64,000 nt of DNA from Candidatus Thermodiscus eudorianus (GTDB taxonomy: Archaea > Thermoproteota > Thermoprotei_A > Sulfolobales > Acidilobaceae). Of the stretch, positions 1 through 7,238 are shown piece by piece. The notes beneath the pieces are model-generated. The model made no database searches and was not told the DNA's origin. It was given only the letters and a program-made list of their open reading frames with translations. The stretch's first letter is position 1. The number at the start of each line of letters is the position of its first letter. A program made the translations under genes and the position numbers. The DNA lies in NCBI GenBank assembly GCA_015521085.1, contig WAOW01000001.1, positions 1 to 64,000 of the forward strand, given 5' to 3'.

Positions 1-289
1 AGGTTAAGGCTATAATAGCGTCGCTTGGGGTTAGCCTGTATATTCTCATGGCTTCTAGTAGCTCCTTGGGTTCTGCATGATCTCTCAAGACCGTTATGTC
101 GAATTCGTGGAGCATCTCAGTGTATCTCCCTAGCATGTCTATTGCGAAGTCCCTTCTCTTGAGAACCCCGAAGAGCTCTCTTACTGGATTCTTAATCGAT
201 ACTAGCAGAACCTCTCCCTCCTCTAAATCCAGAGGTTCGAGTGGTTTGAGAACTCAGTTCTCGTACCTCACTCTAATAACCTCAGACAT
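1..289 (-). pseudogene. Broken VapB antitoxin frame joined to a PIN-toxin fragment (partial)
   Basis: Reading the minus strand from the ATG at 287-289 gives a typical archaeal VapB-family (AF2212/DUF104-like) start, MSEVIRVRYEN, then an in-frame TGA at 254-256 where this family normally has glycine, then VLKPLEPLDLEEGE in the same frame. After about 35 residues the frame passes into sequence resembling the interior of a PIN nuclease, with a HDF/TVL-like strand and a PSDAII helix, and runs off the window edge. The family match and the stop are visible in the sequence. The deletion or fusion that joined antitoxin to toxin interior is my inference. No intact partner is seen inside the window. 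A sequencing error at the TGA, or a real re-start, are the alternatives. Confidence 0.55.
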
Positions 290-369
290 ATCCTAGCCCT
301 AAGCACATGCTTAGGATGTTGAAGCGATAAGCGGTTCCTGTAGGCTAGGGCATTAGTGTCGACGCAGTA

Positions 370-517
370 TCACTGGGCCTCGGACTCCAACATGAATTCA
401 TCTAGAAGCTCCTTTGGCGCATTACCACGTTTCTCATAGAACTTTTCGATGATTTTCTTCCTATCCTCAAGGTTCTCTATCCTAACTAAGACTTCCTCCC
501 CCTCTTTAAACTGGATA
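370..517 (-). pseudogene. VapB antitoxin C-terminal fragment
   Basis: The minus strand encodes FKEGEEVLVRIENLEDR and a lysine-rich helical tail ending at the TGA at 370-372. This is the second half of a VapB/DUF104-type antitoxin. The expected N-terminal strand (xIRVRYExGVLKPL) is absent: upstream of about 517 the frame enters unrelated cysteine-rich residues that lie antisense to the PIN fragment at 519-896. No start codon in a sensible place is seen. It is probably a decayed antitoxin whose 5' end was lost where it abuts the toxin fragment. Confidence 0.5.
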
Positions 518-518
518 G

Positions 519-896
519 GAGCCAGGTAGCGAGGCAGTCGACAGTATATACAGCAGGGCCTACCGGGGAGTGGCGGTAATAGCCGCTTCCCACTGGAACG
601 TGACAGAGGCGGTAGTGGTCTTTGATGAGTATGAGAGGAGAGGGAGCCTCAGCGCTAAGCGCTTGTTGAGAGCCCTCCTACGCGGGTCCCGCATCCTCGC
701 AGGGCTCCTAAGGTTGAAGCTAGTACAAATACCTCTCACCAGGATCCACGAGACTACCGAGCTCGTGCTGAAGCACCACATATACAGTGCAGATGCCCTA
801 CAGATAGCCTCAGCACACTACGCGAACTGCAAGTATCTAGTATCTATTACAACCGACAAGAGACTCGCCAAAGCAGTGGCTGCTGAGAACCTATAG
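519..896 (+). pseudogene. VapC-type PIN toxin fragment, N-terminus lost
   Basis: The frame opens just after a TAG at 516-518 and reads through SRAYRG, SHWNVTEAVVVFDEY and a C-terminal ADALQIASAHY / TTDKRLAKA pair, the two conserved aspartate-bearing motifs of VapC PIN ribonucleases. The first catalytic-aspartate strand that opens every PIN domain (about 25 residues) is missing, so the product should lack a complete acidic active site. The only in-frame start, GTG at 570, would remove still more. It lies head to head with the antitoxin fragment at 370-517. Calling it a toxin relic is well supported; whether anything is still made is unknown. Confidence 0.6.
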
Positions 897-1017
897 ACCC
901 TCACCGTAGGGGAGTGAGACATAGGAGACGGAGGTCCTAGACCCAATTACAGACAGCGCCTATATGTCCTCCGGGGGGGGCTCCTAGGCGAGCTCAAACG
1001 AGCATCAAGGTACAATT

Positions 1018-1037
1018 AATAATATTGAAATATTATT
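1018..1037. repeat. AT-rich inverted repeat, 9-bp arms
   Basis: AATAATATT and AATATTATT form perfect arms separated by two bases, and a further AT run follows (TTAAAT at about 1043). It lies in the 288-base stretch 897-1184 between the PIN fragment and the DUF190 gene. It could be a promoter or operator left over from a lost gene. Apart from the weak reading frame at 1080, I see nothing else in that stretch. Confidence 0.4.
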
Positions 1038-1079
1038 AGTAGGATTAAATAGGATTATCATGTGTGAGTGCATGAATTT

Positions 1080-1184
1080 ATGAATTTGGACAAGCCATAC
1101 TGGTTACATGGGCAGGCGAGGCTATGACTTCTGACTGCTCATGAAGCTTTGGATGAGAGTGTTGGATCCCCGGGTTTTATGCGA
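1080..1184 (+). pseudogene. Possible HEPN-like relic interrupted by TGA
   Basis: From the ATG at 1080 the frame reads MNLDKPYWLHGQARL, a TGA at 1125-1127, then LLTAHEALDES. The spacing of YWL, QA, L and TAxxAL resembles the first helix of HEPN-domain proteins, a frequent partner in archaeal toxin-antitoxin pairs. The stretch is short and the resemblance is judged by eye. After about 35 codons the frame runs antisense into the DUF190 gene. Treat this as a weak suggestion only. Confidence 0.15.
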
Positions 1185-1541
1185 CTATCTAAGGTCTCTC
1201 TTCTCGCTCCTCCCAGTCCTGCGGTGGCCGTAGTAGACGAGTCTGACCGGATCAACGGTTATTAAGCCCTCCTCGACTAGATCCTCTACCTCGGGTAGCA
1301 CCTCCTCGATCTTCTCGGCCTCGTCTACAGCCTCTATAACGATAGGGAGATCCTCGCTCAGCCGAAGCACGCTCGCCGTGTGTATGAGGCTATGGCTCCC
1401 GTAACCAGCTATCCCTCTGTAAACGGTCGCGCCTCGCACGCCGCGGTCCCTCAGCAGGGTGAGTATATGCAGGTAGAGAGGTCTCCCCTTGAGCCTGTCA
1501 CTCTCGCCAATGTAGATGCGGAGCCTCATCCACCTAGGCAT
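1185..1541 (-). CDS. DUF190 protein
   Basis: The product is about 118 residues of the DUF190 family, a small ferredoxin-like (PII-like) fold usually encoded beside, or fused to, CrcB fluoride channels. Visible hallmarks are LRIYIGESDRLKGRPLY at the start, the RDRGVRGATVYRGIAGYG block in the middle and the DLPIVIEAVD strand. The ATG at 1541 begins two bases after the stop of the upstream crcB gene, so the pair is very probably one transcript. Longer starts at 1550 and 1580 overlap crcB and add only non-conserved residues. The molecular role of DUF190 is not established. Its constant link to CrcB suggests that it modulates or senses fluoride export. Confidence 0.85.
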   Translation of the reverse strand: MPRWMRLRIYIGESDRLKGRPLYLHILTLLRDRGVRGATVYRGIAGYGSHSLIHTASVLRLSEDLPIVIEAVDEAEKIEEVLPEVEDLVEEGLITVDPVRLVYYGHRRTGRSEKRDLR

Positions 1542-1542
1542 G

Positions 1543-1953
1543 TCATCCATAGACAAGGCCTGCCACCACGTATCCCACATATGCTGCTGTAAGACCGAAT
1601 ATTATGCTGACAGCGAGGTTGGCCAATGCAAGGGTAGGCGACACTTCACCTAGGAGCACCAGTGTCTCGTACATGAATGTGCTAAATGTCGTGAACGCCC
1701 CGGCGAAGCCTGTCGCTGCGAAGAGCCTCTCGTCCCTGGTGAAGGCTCCATGGAGTAGTGCTGCGCCCATTATAAAGCCAAGCAGAAAGCTACCAGCCAC
1801 ATTGACTGCTAGGGTGCCCCATGGGAAGAGGCTACCAGACACCCTCTCTTGGACCCACTCGCTGGTAATCCAGCGTGCTAGAGCGCCTAGACCCCCGCCC
1901 GTGAATACCAGCAATAGCCCATCAAGATCGACCCTCAAGCCGTGCACCCGCAC
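1543..1953 (-). CDS. crcB: Fluoride-selective channel CrcB/Fluc
   Basis: This 136-residue membrane protein of the CrcB (Fluc) family exports fluoride as a dual-topology dimer in the cytoplasmic membrane. It has four hydrophobic helices, the GGxGALxRW opening near residue 19, the conserved WGTLAVNVAGSFLLG segment with its pore asparagine, and the FTTFSTFMYE signature of the third helix. The length is normal for the family. The start is a GTG at 1953; a second GTG two codons in is equally possible. DUF190 follows directly. I see no fluoride riboswitch upstream, as expected in archaea. Confidence 0.92.
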   Translation of the reverse strand: MRVHGLRVDLDGLLLVFTGGGLGALARWITSEWVQERVSGSLFPWGTLAVNVAGSFLLGFIMGAALLHGAFTRDERLFAATGFAGAFTTFSTFMYETLVLLGEVSPTLALANLAVSIIFGLTAAYVGYVVAGLVYG

Positions 1954-2010
1954 ACCCTAGCTGGTTGGAGGTCGAGTAAAAATACAGTCTGAGGGCCTCT
2001 GCCTATCGCC

Positions 2011-2679
2011 TTAGGGCCTAAGGGTAAGAGCGCCGTGTCCCCTCTCGACGTGGATGCTTCTCGGGTCGTCGCTGGAGCCTATAGCCCATATTATGGCCAC
2101 GGTTGTTTTTGACGCGAGATTCTTGTCGTAGGAGTCTCCTGTTCGTAGGGGTCTGCTGAACTCTATAATTGTAGCTCCATCGTGCTCAGCGCCTCCACTG
2201 GCGAGTATGTTGTACTGGCCGCCGAGAATGGTATCTGGCTTGTGGGGGCCGGTCTCGCCGAGGCTATATTCGTCCTGAACTATAACGCTTCCATTGTCTG
2301 TTACGTAGCCTAGGACAATGTCCGCGTCTGCCATTGCCCGGCTTGGCTCGAAGCCTATCGCAACCCAGCCGGTGGTCCTACCCATGAGCGCCATGTAGAG
2401 TGTTTCATTCTCAATCTTCCAATAGATCTCTATGGCTCCACTACCGAACGACTCGTGCCTGGGGTACTCGCCAGGGCTGATTACACCATCCGGTCTCCAG
2501 GGTGGAGTGGCGCCTCCAGAGGTAGTTTGCGACGAGTTGCCCGAGGTCGTGGTCGTCTCTACTATGGTGTTGGATGTTGTGGTGGAAACGCCACTTTCGC
2601 TCCTTCCTGCTAGTAGTGCAAGGGTACCGGCAACCACGACGGCAAGTACTATAATGGTGGCTAGTAGCATTCTCTCCAT
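2011..2679 (-). CDS. Membrane-anchored extracellular DOMON-domain protein
   Basis: The N-terminus (MERMLLATIIVLAVVVAG) is a signal anchor, followed by a Ser/Thr/Gly-rich linker of about 40 residues and a DOMON domain. The DOMON part shows WKIENETLYMALMGRTTGW, VAIGFEP, DADIVLGYV and a C-terminal HVERGHGALTL strand. DOMON domains are beta-sandwiches outside the cell that bind haem or sugars and often serve as electron carriers. The ATG at 2679 is preferred over a GTG at 2694 because the hydrophobic core follows it directly. The gene stands alone, so a redox partner cannot be named. A ligand-binding rather than electron-transfer role is possible. Confidence 0.75.
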   Translation of the reverse strand: MERMLLATIIVLAVVVAGTLALLAGRSESGVSTTTSNTIVETTTTSGNSSQTTSGGATPPWRPDGVISPGEYPRHESFGSGAIEIYWKIENETLYMALMGRTTGWVAIGFEPSRAMADADIVLGYVTDNGSVIVQDEYSLGETGPHKPDTILGGQYNILASGGAEHDGATIIEFSRPLRTGDSYDKNLASKTTVAIIWAIGSSDDPRSIHVERGHGALTLRP

Positions 2680-2925
2680 GGCCACGACAGGCACCGGGAG
2701 TCTCCCTAGGCTTCTCGCTGATTATATTGGTGTCTCTAGATATTGTGGGGATGGCGGGGGAAACTGAGGGGTCTAGGTCTTTGCCCTGCTATACCTGGGG
2801 AGGAGCCTCATACTGGCAGGGCCCCCACTACTACGCTACTGACGCGCTGGTCGCTGCGATCTCGGCTCTAGCCTACGCTGGCCTCTCTGTGGATGCTGAC
2901 CTGCAGAACCCACACTCTTAGAGAT

Positions 2926-2949
2926 ATTATTAATTATATTATTAATTAT
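2926..2949. repeat. 12-bp tandem repeat in an AT-rich promoter zone
   Basis: ATTATTAATTAT occurs twice back to back at 2926-2937 and 2938-2949, followed by TTAATATAT. It lies in the 375-base gap between the DOMON gene and the nitroreductase. It probably contains promoter elements for the nitroreductase about 75-100 bases downstream. The rest of the gap holds an unconvincing 64-codon frame (2727-2921) and nothing else I recognise. Confidence 0.45.
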
Positions 2950-3054
2950 TTAATATATCGGTTCCCCCAGGCTGACTCGTAAGAATAGCAGAGTGAGGGG
3001 AGGAGTGATAGCATCCCTGTATGCTTGCCTTTAAGGAGAGCTAACGTGCATAAA

Positions 3055-3657
3055 ATGAGGGTTGCAATAGCTATGGGCGTTCTAGAACTCGCGAGGAAAA
3101 GGAAGAGTATTAGGAAGTACTCTACTACGCCTATACCCTTAGAAGATATCCTCTACGCTATAGAGACGGCTCTACAAGCACCTTCCGGCGCCAACCGACA
3201 GCCATGGCGCTTCATCATCATAGACGACCCCGATATAAAGATGGAGATCAGGCGAATTGCTGAATTATGGGAGAGGAAGCTACACGAAAGTAAGTCTATA
3301 CCGGAATGGTTCCAGAAGTGGCTGAGAGACCACGGTATAACTTGGCGGAAGGAATTCCTTACCACTGCTCCGTACTTGATTGTAGTATTAGCCGATAAGA
3401 GAGCGCCCTATTCCAGGGAGAGCGTTTGGCTCGCCGTCGGTTACCTACTCCTGGCGCTTGAGGAGAAGGGCTTGGCATCGTTAACGTATACACCGACTAA
3501 TCCGAGGGCTATTGCGTCGATTCTAGGGGTGCCAGGGCATTACACTATCGAGACAATAATCCCCGTTGGCCTGCCCGGTGAATATAAAGTGAAAGAGCCT
3601 CGGATGAGCCTAGATGAGGCTGTGTATTTTAATCGGTGGGGTTCTCGCCGCGGCTGA
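3055..3657 (+). CDS. Nitroreductase-family flavoprotein
   Basis: This is about 200 residues of the nitroreductase fold, FMN-dependent NAD(P)H oxidoreductases that work as dimers in the cytosol. The family signature RKSIRKYS lies near the N-terminus, with APSGANRQPWRFIIIDD as the FMN phosphate/ribityl segment. The late GVPGHYTIETIIPVGLPGE block is the usual C-terminal FMN-contact region. The ATG at 3055 is chosen; a TTG at 3025 and an ATG at 3073 are in frame, and the core family begins near the last of these. The substrate cannot be read from sequence. The gene stands alone behind the AT-rich repeat zone. Confidence 0.85.
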   Translation: MRVAIAMGVLELARKRKSIRKYSTTPIPLEDILYAIETALQAPSGANRQPWRFIIIDDPDIKMEIRRIAELWERKLHESKSIPEWFQKWLRDHGITWRKEFLTTAPYLIVVLADKRAPYSRESVWLAVGYLLLALEEKGLASLTYTPTNPRAIASILGVPGHYTIETIIPVGLPGEYKVKEPRMSLDEAVYFNRWGSRRG

Positions 3658-3779
3658 CTGCTCCTCTATAATATCGTTTCTCGGAAGGATTAACGTTGTC
3701 CCATGCATAAGATTATGGGCGGTATCGGATAGTAAACCTGCTGTATCTAATAATATTATATCCCCCTTAGGATATAAAA

Positions 3780-4448
3780 ATGGGAGTTCGTCGATGGCTG
3801 CGGTGTCTCGGAGTGTCTAGGGCGGACAACGGTTATGGGGTTAAGAGGGTTAGGGTCTACGTCTTGCTTGCGTCCGGCTTTAGCGAGGTCGCCAAGTTCT
3901 CCCTTTTAATCCTAATATCATATATTATTAAATTAATAGATAGTCTTCTACTACATAGCCGTAAGATTGCGTCGCTGGGATGGTTAACGGATTTCGGTAA
4001 TCCCATACTAGCCTTTATCGCTCTTGTAACAGCGTTATACGCAGTTATAGTTGCCTACGACGCGGCACAATACTTTAGCGAATACGATCGCCATACCTAT
4101 GGCGTAGCCCTGACTATAGTGAAGATCGTTATCGGGGGGCTAGGCCTAGCCTTACTAGCCTTCATATTGATGATTGTCTCCCCCCTCATGGGGTTAGCGG
4201 CGCTCTTCTCGTTTGCTTCCATGGCTCTTATAGTGATAGGGGCCTTGGGGCTGGGCTACTTTATATACCTTCTAGGGGAGATCCACGATAGAGGATACCC
4301 AGTGCCGCCGCGGAGCCTGTTTACGATAGCGGCTATCACCTGGATACCCGGATTATTCCTTAGTATATTCGGCGTAATCTCCACCTCGTTATTGTTCTAC
4401 GCGTCGAGGAAGGCCGCCGTATCGCTGGGTAGCAAGATTACACGGTAA
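3780..4448 (+). CDS. Polytopic membrane protein, DUF996-like
   Basis: This 222-residue protein has a basic N-terminus and about five hydrophobic segments: around residues 30-50 and 75-95, and a cluster from 105 to 160 and 180-210. Its layout and the GEIHDRGYPVP loop resemble archaeal DUF996 proteins of unknown function, but that assignment is made by eye. A strong AT-rich element (AATAATATTATA, then GATATAAAAATG) lies directly before the ATG at 3780, so the transcript is probably short-leadered or starts at a later GTG. Base composition is more AT-rich than the flanking ribosomal block. Confidence 0.5.
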   Translation: MGVRRWLRCLGVSRADNGYGVKRVRVYVLLASGFSEVAKFSLLILISYIIKLIDSLLLHSRKIASLGWLTDFGNPILAFIALVTALYAVIVAYDAAQYFSEYDRHTYGVALTIVKIVIGGLGLALLAFILMIVSPLMGLAALFSFASMALIVIGALGLGYFIYLLGEIHDRGYPVPPRSLFTIAAITWIPGLFLSIFGVISTSLLFYASRKAAVSLGSKITR

Positions 4449-4541
4449 ACCGTCTCCTAATCAAGAGATTATATCACCGCTACTAGTAGTGATACCTATT
4501 TAGCGCGGGGAGCACTAGCGGGCTAAGGGAGGACTAGGGCT

Positions 4542-5081
4542 ATGGATAAAGACGAATCAAGGGGCAAAGAGTCTACGGGGCAAGCGTTTGTAGCCGATAC
4601 CATGCTGGGAGAGGTAGCTAGGTGGCTGCGGATCCTCGGCTACGACACCCTATACTCAAGGAACTACACCGACTACCAGCTCTTAAACATAGCCTCAAGG
4701 ACAGGTAGGACACTGTTGACCAGGGATTGGGGCCTCTACGTTAGAGCCAGGAAGCGGAAGGTGAAGGCGGTGTATATCTCGACCGATAAAATCGGGGAGA
4801 GGCTTGCGGAGCTCGTCCTGAAAGCCGGGATAAAGCTTGAACCAGACCCCTCCAGGAGCAGGTGCCCCGAGTGCAACTCGCCCCTAGTGGTCGTTAGGGA
4901 CAAGGAGAAGGTGAAAGACAGGGTCCCGCCTGGCGCCCTACAACGCTATGATACATTCTACTTATGCCCCCGTTGCGGCAGGGTATACTGGGAGGGGGGC
5001 CACTGGCGCAATATAAGGCGTGTGGCGAGGGAGGCCCTAGAGCTCGCGGAGGTGGCTAGAAATGCAGGGAGACCCCGTTGA
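4542..5081 (+). CDS. Mut7-C RNase-domain protein with zinc ribbon
   Basis: This 179-residue protein has a PIN-like Mut7-C (PF01927, formerly DUF82) domain. The VADTMLGEVARWLRILGYDT opening carries the first catalytic aspartate, LLTRDWGLY carries the second acidic motif, and a CPEC...CPRC zinc ribbon near residues 107-148 ends in GHWRNI. Such proteins are thought to be ribonucleases, possibly in RNA turnover. It heads a tight run: its stop overlaps the start of the AMMECR1 gene by 20 bases, and SecE and Spt5 follow. Confidence 0.85.
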   Translation: MDKDESRGKESTGQAFVADTMLGEVARWLRILGYDTLYSRNYTDYQLLNIASRTGRTLLTRDWGLYVRARKRKVKAVYISTDKIGERLAELVLKAGIKLEPDPSRSRCPECNSPLVVVRDKEKVKDRVPPGALQRYDTFYLCPRCGRVYWEGGHWRNIRRVAREALELAEVARNAGRPR

Positions 5082-5760
5082 CCCGGAGGAGCTCTCACAC
5101 GAGCATGGAGAATTCCTAGTCCGGTTCGCCAGGCGAGTCCTCGAAGAGTACTTCAGGAAGGGTAGAGCCAGCAGGCCGAGCGAGGTGGACCCCCTACTCC
5201 TAAGGCCGGGGGCAGTCTTCGTAACGATAGAAACCTTCTACGGCGAGGACCACCGGGAGCTGAGGGGGTGCATAGGCGTTACAAGACCCGTGAAACCCCT
5301 TATAGACGCCGTCATAGAGTCGACCCTGAACTCCGCCTTCCACGACCCTAGGTTCCCGCCCATGGAGGAGTACGAGCTCGACCAGGTGACCTTCGAGGTC
5401 TCAGTCCTATCAGACTTCGAATACCTAGGCGACACGCCCGAGGAGAGGCGGAGGAACATCTTGATAGGGCGCGACGGCCTCGTCGTGGAGCGTCCTCCCT
5501 ACGCCGGCCTACTGTTGCCCAGCGTGCCCGTAGATCACGTGTGGGACAAGACAACATTCCTCTCAGAGACCTGTGTAAAAGCAGGCCTATGGCCCGACTG
5601 CTGGCTGGACAAGGAGACGCGGGTCTACAGGTATCGCGCGCGTGTGTGGCGGGAGAAGTATCCCCGGGGCCTCGTCGAGTACAGGAGCTTGAGGAGGGAG
5701 TACTTTGCGAAACTAATTAATGCCGACATAGATCCAACAGAGTTCGAGGAAGCCGTCTAG
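5062..5760 (+). CDS. AMMECR1-domain protein
   Basis: This 232-residue protein is of the AMMECR1/TIGR00296 family, widespread in archaea and eukaryotes. It shows the invariant LRGCIGVTRP motif, then AFHDPRFPP, FEVSVLS and the C-terminal aromatic VWREKYP region. The length is usual. Its biochemical activity is unproven; a fold similar to nucleic-acid modifying proteins has been noted for the family. It starts at an ATG inside the last 20 bases of the Mut7-C gene and is followed 24 bases on by secE, so translation coupling in one operon is likely. Confidence 0.9.
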   Translation: MQGDPVDPEELSHEHGEFLVRFARRVLEEYFRKGRASRPSEVDPLLLRPGAVFVTIETFYGEDHRELRGCIGVTRPVKPLIDAVIESTLNSAFHDPRFPPMEEYELDQVTFEVSVLSDFEYLGDTPEERRRNILIGRDGLVVERPPYAGLLLPSVPVDHVWDKTTFLSETCVKAGLWPDCWLDKETRVYRYRARVWREKYPRGLVEYRSLRREYFAKLINADIDPTEFEEAV

Positions 5761-5784
5761 ACGCGATGGAAACGGTGGATCACG

Positions 5785-5958
5785 GTGAAGGACAAGATCA
5801 GGGAGTACATCAACGCCTGGAAGAGGATACTGGTCCTCGCTAGGAGGCCCGACGAGGAAGAGTTCATGCTGCTAACCAAGCTGAACTTCCTAGGCTTCAC
5901 TCTAGTAGGGGGGATCGCCTACATCATACACCTAGTCTACGTACTACTCACCAGCTGA
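5785..5958 (+). CDS. secE: Preprotein translocase subunit SecE / Sec61-gamma
   Basis: A short 57-codon frame starts at a GTG and encodes a basic amphipathic helix (KIREYINAWKRILVLARRPD) followed by one membrane helix (FLGFTLVGGIAYIIHLVYVLL) and the stop at 5956-5958. This is the size and layout of archaeal SecE (Sec61-gamma), the clamp subunit of the SecYE channel. The conserved RRPDEEEF stretch sits before the membrane helix as expected. It lies 20 bases ahead of the Spt5 gene, the classical secE-nusG order shared by bacteria and archaea, which supports the call despite the small size. Confidence 0.93.
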   Translation: MKDKIREYINAWKRILVLARRPDEEEFMLLTKLNFLGFTLVGGIAYIIHLVYVLLTS

Positions 5959-5978
5959 GGAGGACGGGTGAAGGGTTT

Positions 5979-6443
5979 ATGGACGAGCAGGCTCGCCCTT
6001 CAAGGTTCTACGCGGTATATGTGACGGGGGGGACCGAGGAGAGGGTCGCCCTGATACTAAGGCAGAGGACTATAGCCATGGGGCTCGATATAAGGAGTAT
6101 AATCGTGCCCCCAGACCTCAGAGGCACGATTGTGGTAGAAGTCGGGAGCCCGGGCGATCTATTCGACCTTGTCCGAGGATTGCGGGATGTAAAGAGGAGG
6201 AGGCCCGTCCTAATAAAGAAGGAGGAGGCCGTCAGGCTTGCCGCGCCAGTCGTCGAGGTCCCAACTGTTTCAAAGGACCAGGTCGTCGAGATAATAAGTG
6301 GGCCGTTCAGGGGTATGAAGGGTAAGGTGGTTGAGGTCTACGAGACCCGGGGAGAGGTGGACCTGGTCCTCCTGGAGTCGGACTTCAGGATGATCATAAC
6401 GGTTCCATTAGAGCAGGTTAGGCCGGTGAAAGAGGAGGTCTAG
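5979..6443 (+). CDS. spt5: Transcription elongation factor Spt5 (NusG homologue)
   Basis: This 154-residue protein has an N-terminal NGN domain (YAVYVTGGTEERVALIL to about residue 85) and a single KOW domain from about 98 on (VEIISGPFRGMKGKVVEV). Together with Spt4 it clamps RNA polymerase on DNA and raises processivity. Length and order are typical of archaeal Spt5. The ATG at 5979 follows a GAGG-type ribosome-binding site. It is the fourth gene of the Mut7-C/AMMECR1/secE run and precedes the L11 operon, although a divergent regulator gene is inserted between them. Confidence 0.95.
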   Translation: MDEQARPSRFYAVYVTGGTEERVALILRQRTIAMGLDIRSIIVPPDLRGTIVVEVGSPGDLFDLVRGLRDVKRRRPVLIKKEEAVRLAAPVVEVPTVSKDQVVEIISGPFRGMKGKVVEVYETRGEVDLVLLESDFRMIITVPLEQVRPVKEEV

Positions 6444-6450
6444 AGAGGAG

Positions 6451-7155
6451 TCACTCTATATACACTATAGAGTCGACCGATTCTATCCCGGAGACCTTGC
6501 CCCAGCCAGACCCGAACACTATAAGCGACACTACGCCAGCCACCTCCGCGCCAACAGCCTCTACTAGCTGCTTAGCGGCGGCGAGGGTGTAACCCGATCT
6601 GACCAGGTCGTCGACTACCAGGACTCTATCCGTCCTCCTTATCTTGCCGAAGGGGATGTAGAATGCCCTGCTTATATTCGGGGGGACACTTATATGGGAT
6701 TCTATCCACCTTAGGCCAGGGCTTGTCTTCCTCTTACGAGCGATTACAACGTCGACATCAAGCATCTGGCCCATACCCGAGGCCAGTATGACGCCGCTCG
6801 TCTCAGGGACCAGTATCTTATCCACGCCCTTGTCCCTCCACCTAAGATAGAATTCCACAAGCACCAGTGCCAGGAGGTCCCTATTCATCAGGGGGAGGGT
6901 TGTGTCTATCATGCCCCCCGGCGTCCTAGCCTCTTCAAGAATCAGGCGGGGCAGGTCAACGGCCTCCCTGAGCCCCTCAATCAGCTTCTTAGCCTGCAGG
7001 GGGCCTGGGAGCACATGCCCCTTGGAGTACCTCGATAGTAGAGTCGCATCGACCCCGGTCTTGGAGGCGAGGTACGAGAGCTTGTAGAACGCCCTAGCCG
7101 CTCTTAGAAGCTTGACGGCGAGGAGCCTCTCCTGGAGAGTCTCCAGCTTGTTCAA
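6451..7155 (-). CDS. HTH-phosphoribosyltransferase regulator, GfcR/PyrE-like
   Basis: The 234-residue product pairs an N-terminal helix-turn-helix (about residues 10-55, [20 protein letters not shown]) with a type I phosphoribosyltransferase fold carrying the PRPP-binding motif [13 protein letters not shown] at 178-190. This is the architecture of the archaeal regulator GfcR and of PyrE-like DNA-binding proteins, which appear to sense phosphorylated sugars or nucleotides. The open frame continues upstream to 7371, but that part overlaps the L11 gene. A TTG at 7155 lies about 35 bases after a TATTAAAAT element read on the minus strand, which makes it the best start. Its promoter is shared with L11. 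Confidence 0.75.
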   Translation of the reverse strand: MNKLETLQERLLAVKLLRAARAFYKLSYLASKTGVDATLLSRYSKGHVLPGPLQAKKLIEGLREAVDLPRLILEEARTPGGMIDTTLPLMNRDLLALVLVEFYLRWRDKGVDKILVPETSGVILASGMGQMLDVDVVIARKRKTSPGLRWIESHISVPPNISRAFYIPFGKIRRTDRVLVVDDLVRSGYTLAAAKQLVEAVGAEVAGVVSLIVFGSGWGKVSGIESVDSIVYIE

Positions 7156-7186
7156 GCCCTCAACCCCATCGTGATGGCTCGGGGAT

Positions 7187-7198
7187 AGTATTAAAATG
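7187..7198. promoter_or_regulatory. Shared TATA-like element between regulator and L11 operon
   Basis: The AGTATTAAAATG stretch is the only AT-rich box in the 83 bases between the two divergent starts. Its distance to the L11 ATG (about 45 bases, with AAGGTGGA as ribosome-binding site) and to the TTG of the regulator (about 35) fits archaeal transcription starts about 26 bases away in either direction. Confidence 0.45.
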
Positions 7199-7238
7199 CG
7201 GTTATCTAGCCTCCCCACGTGGTGTAAGGTGGAGCACG

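Noticed and set aside
2727-2921. 64-codon plus-strand frame ahead of the AT repeats
   Set aside because: No family resemblance, no ribosome-binding site, and its start overlaps the promoter zone of the divergent DOMON gene. Possibly a relic, but not supportable.
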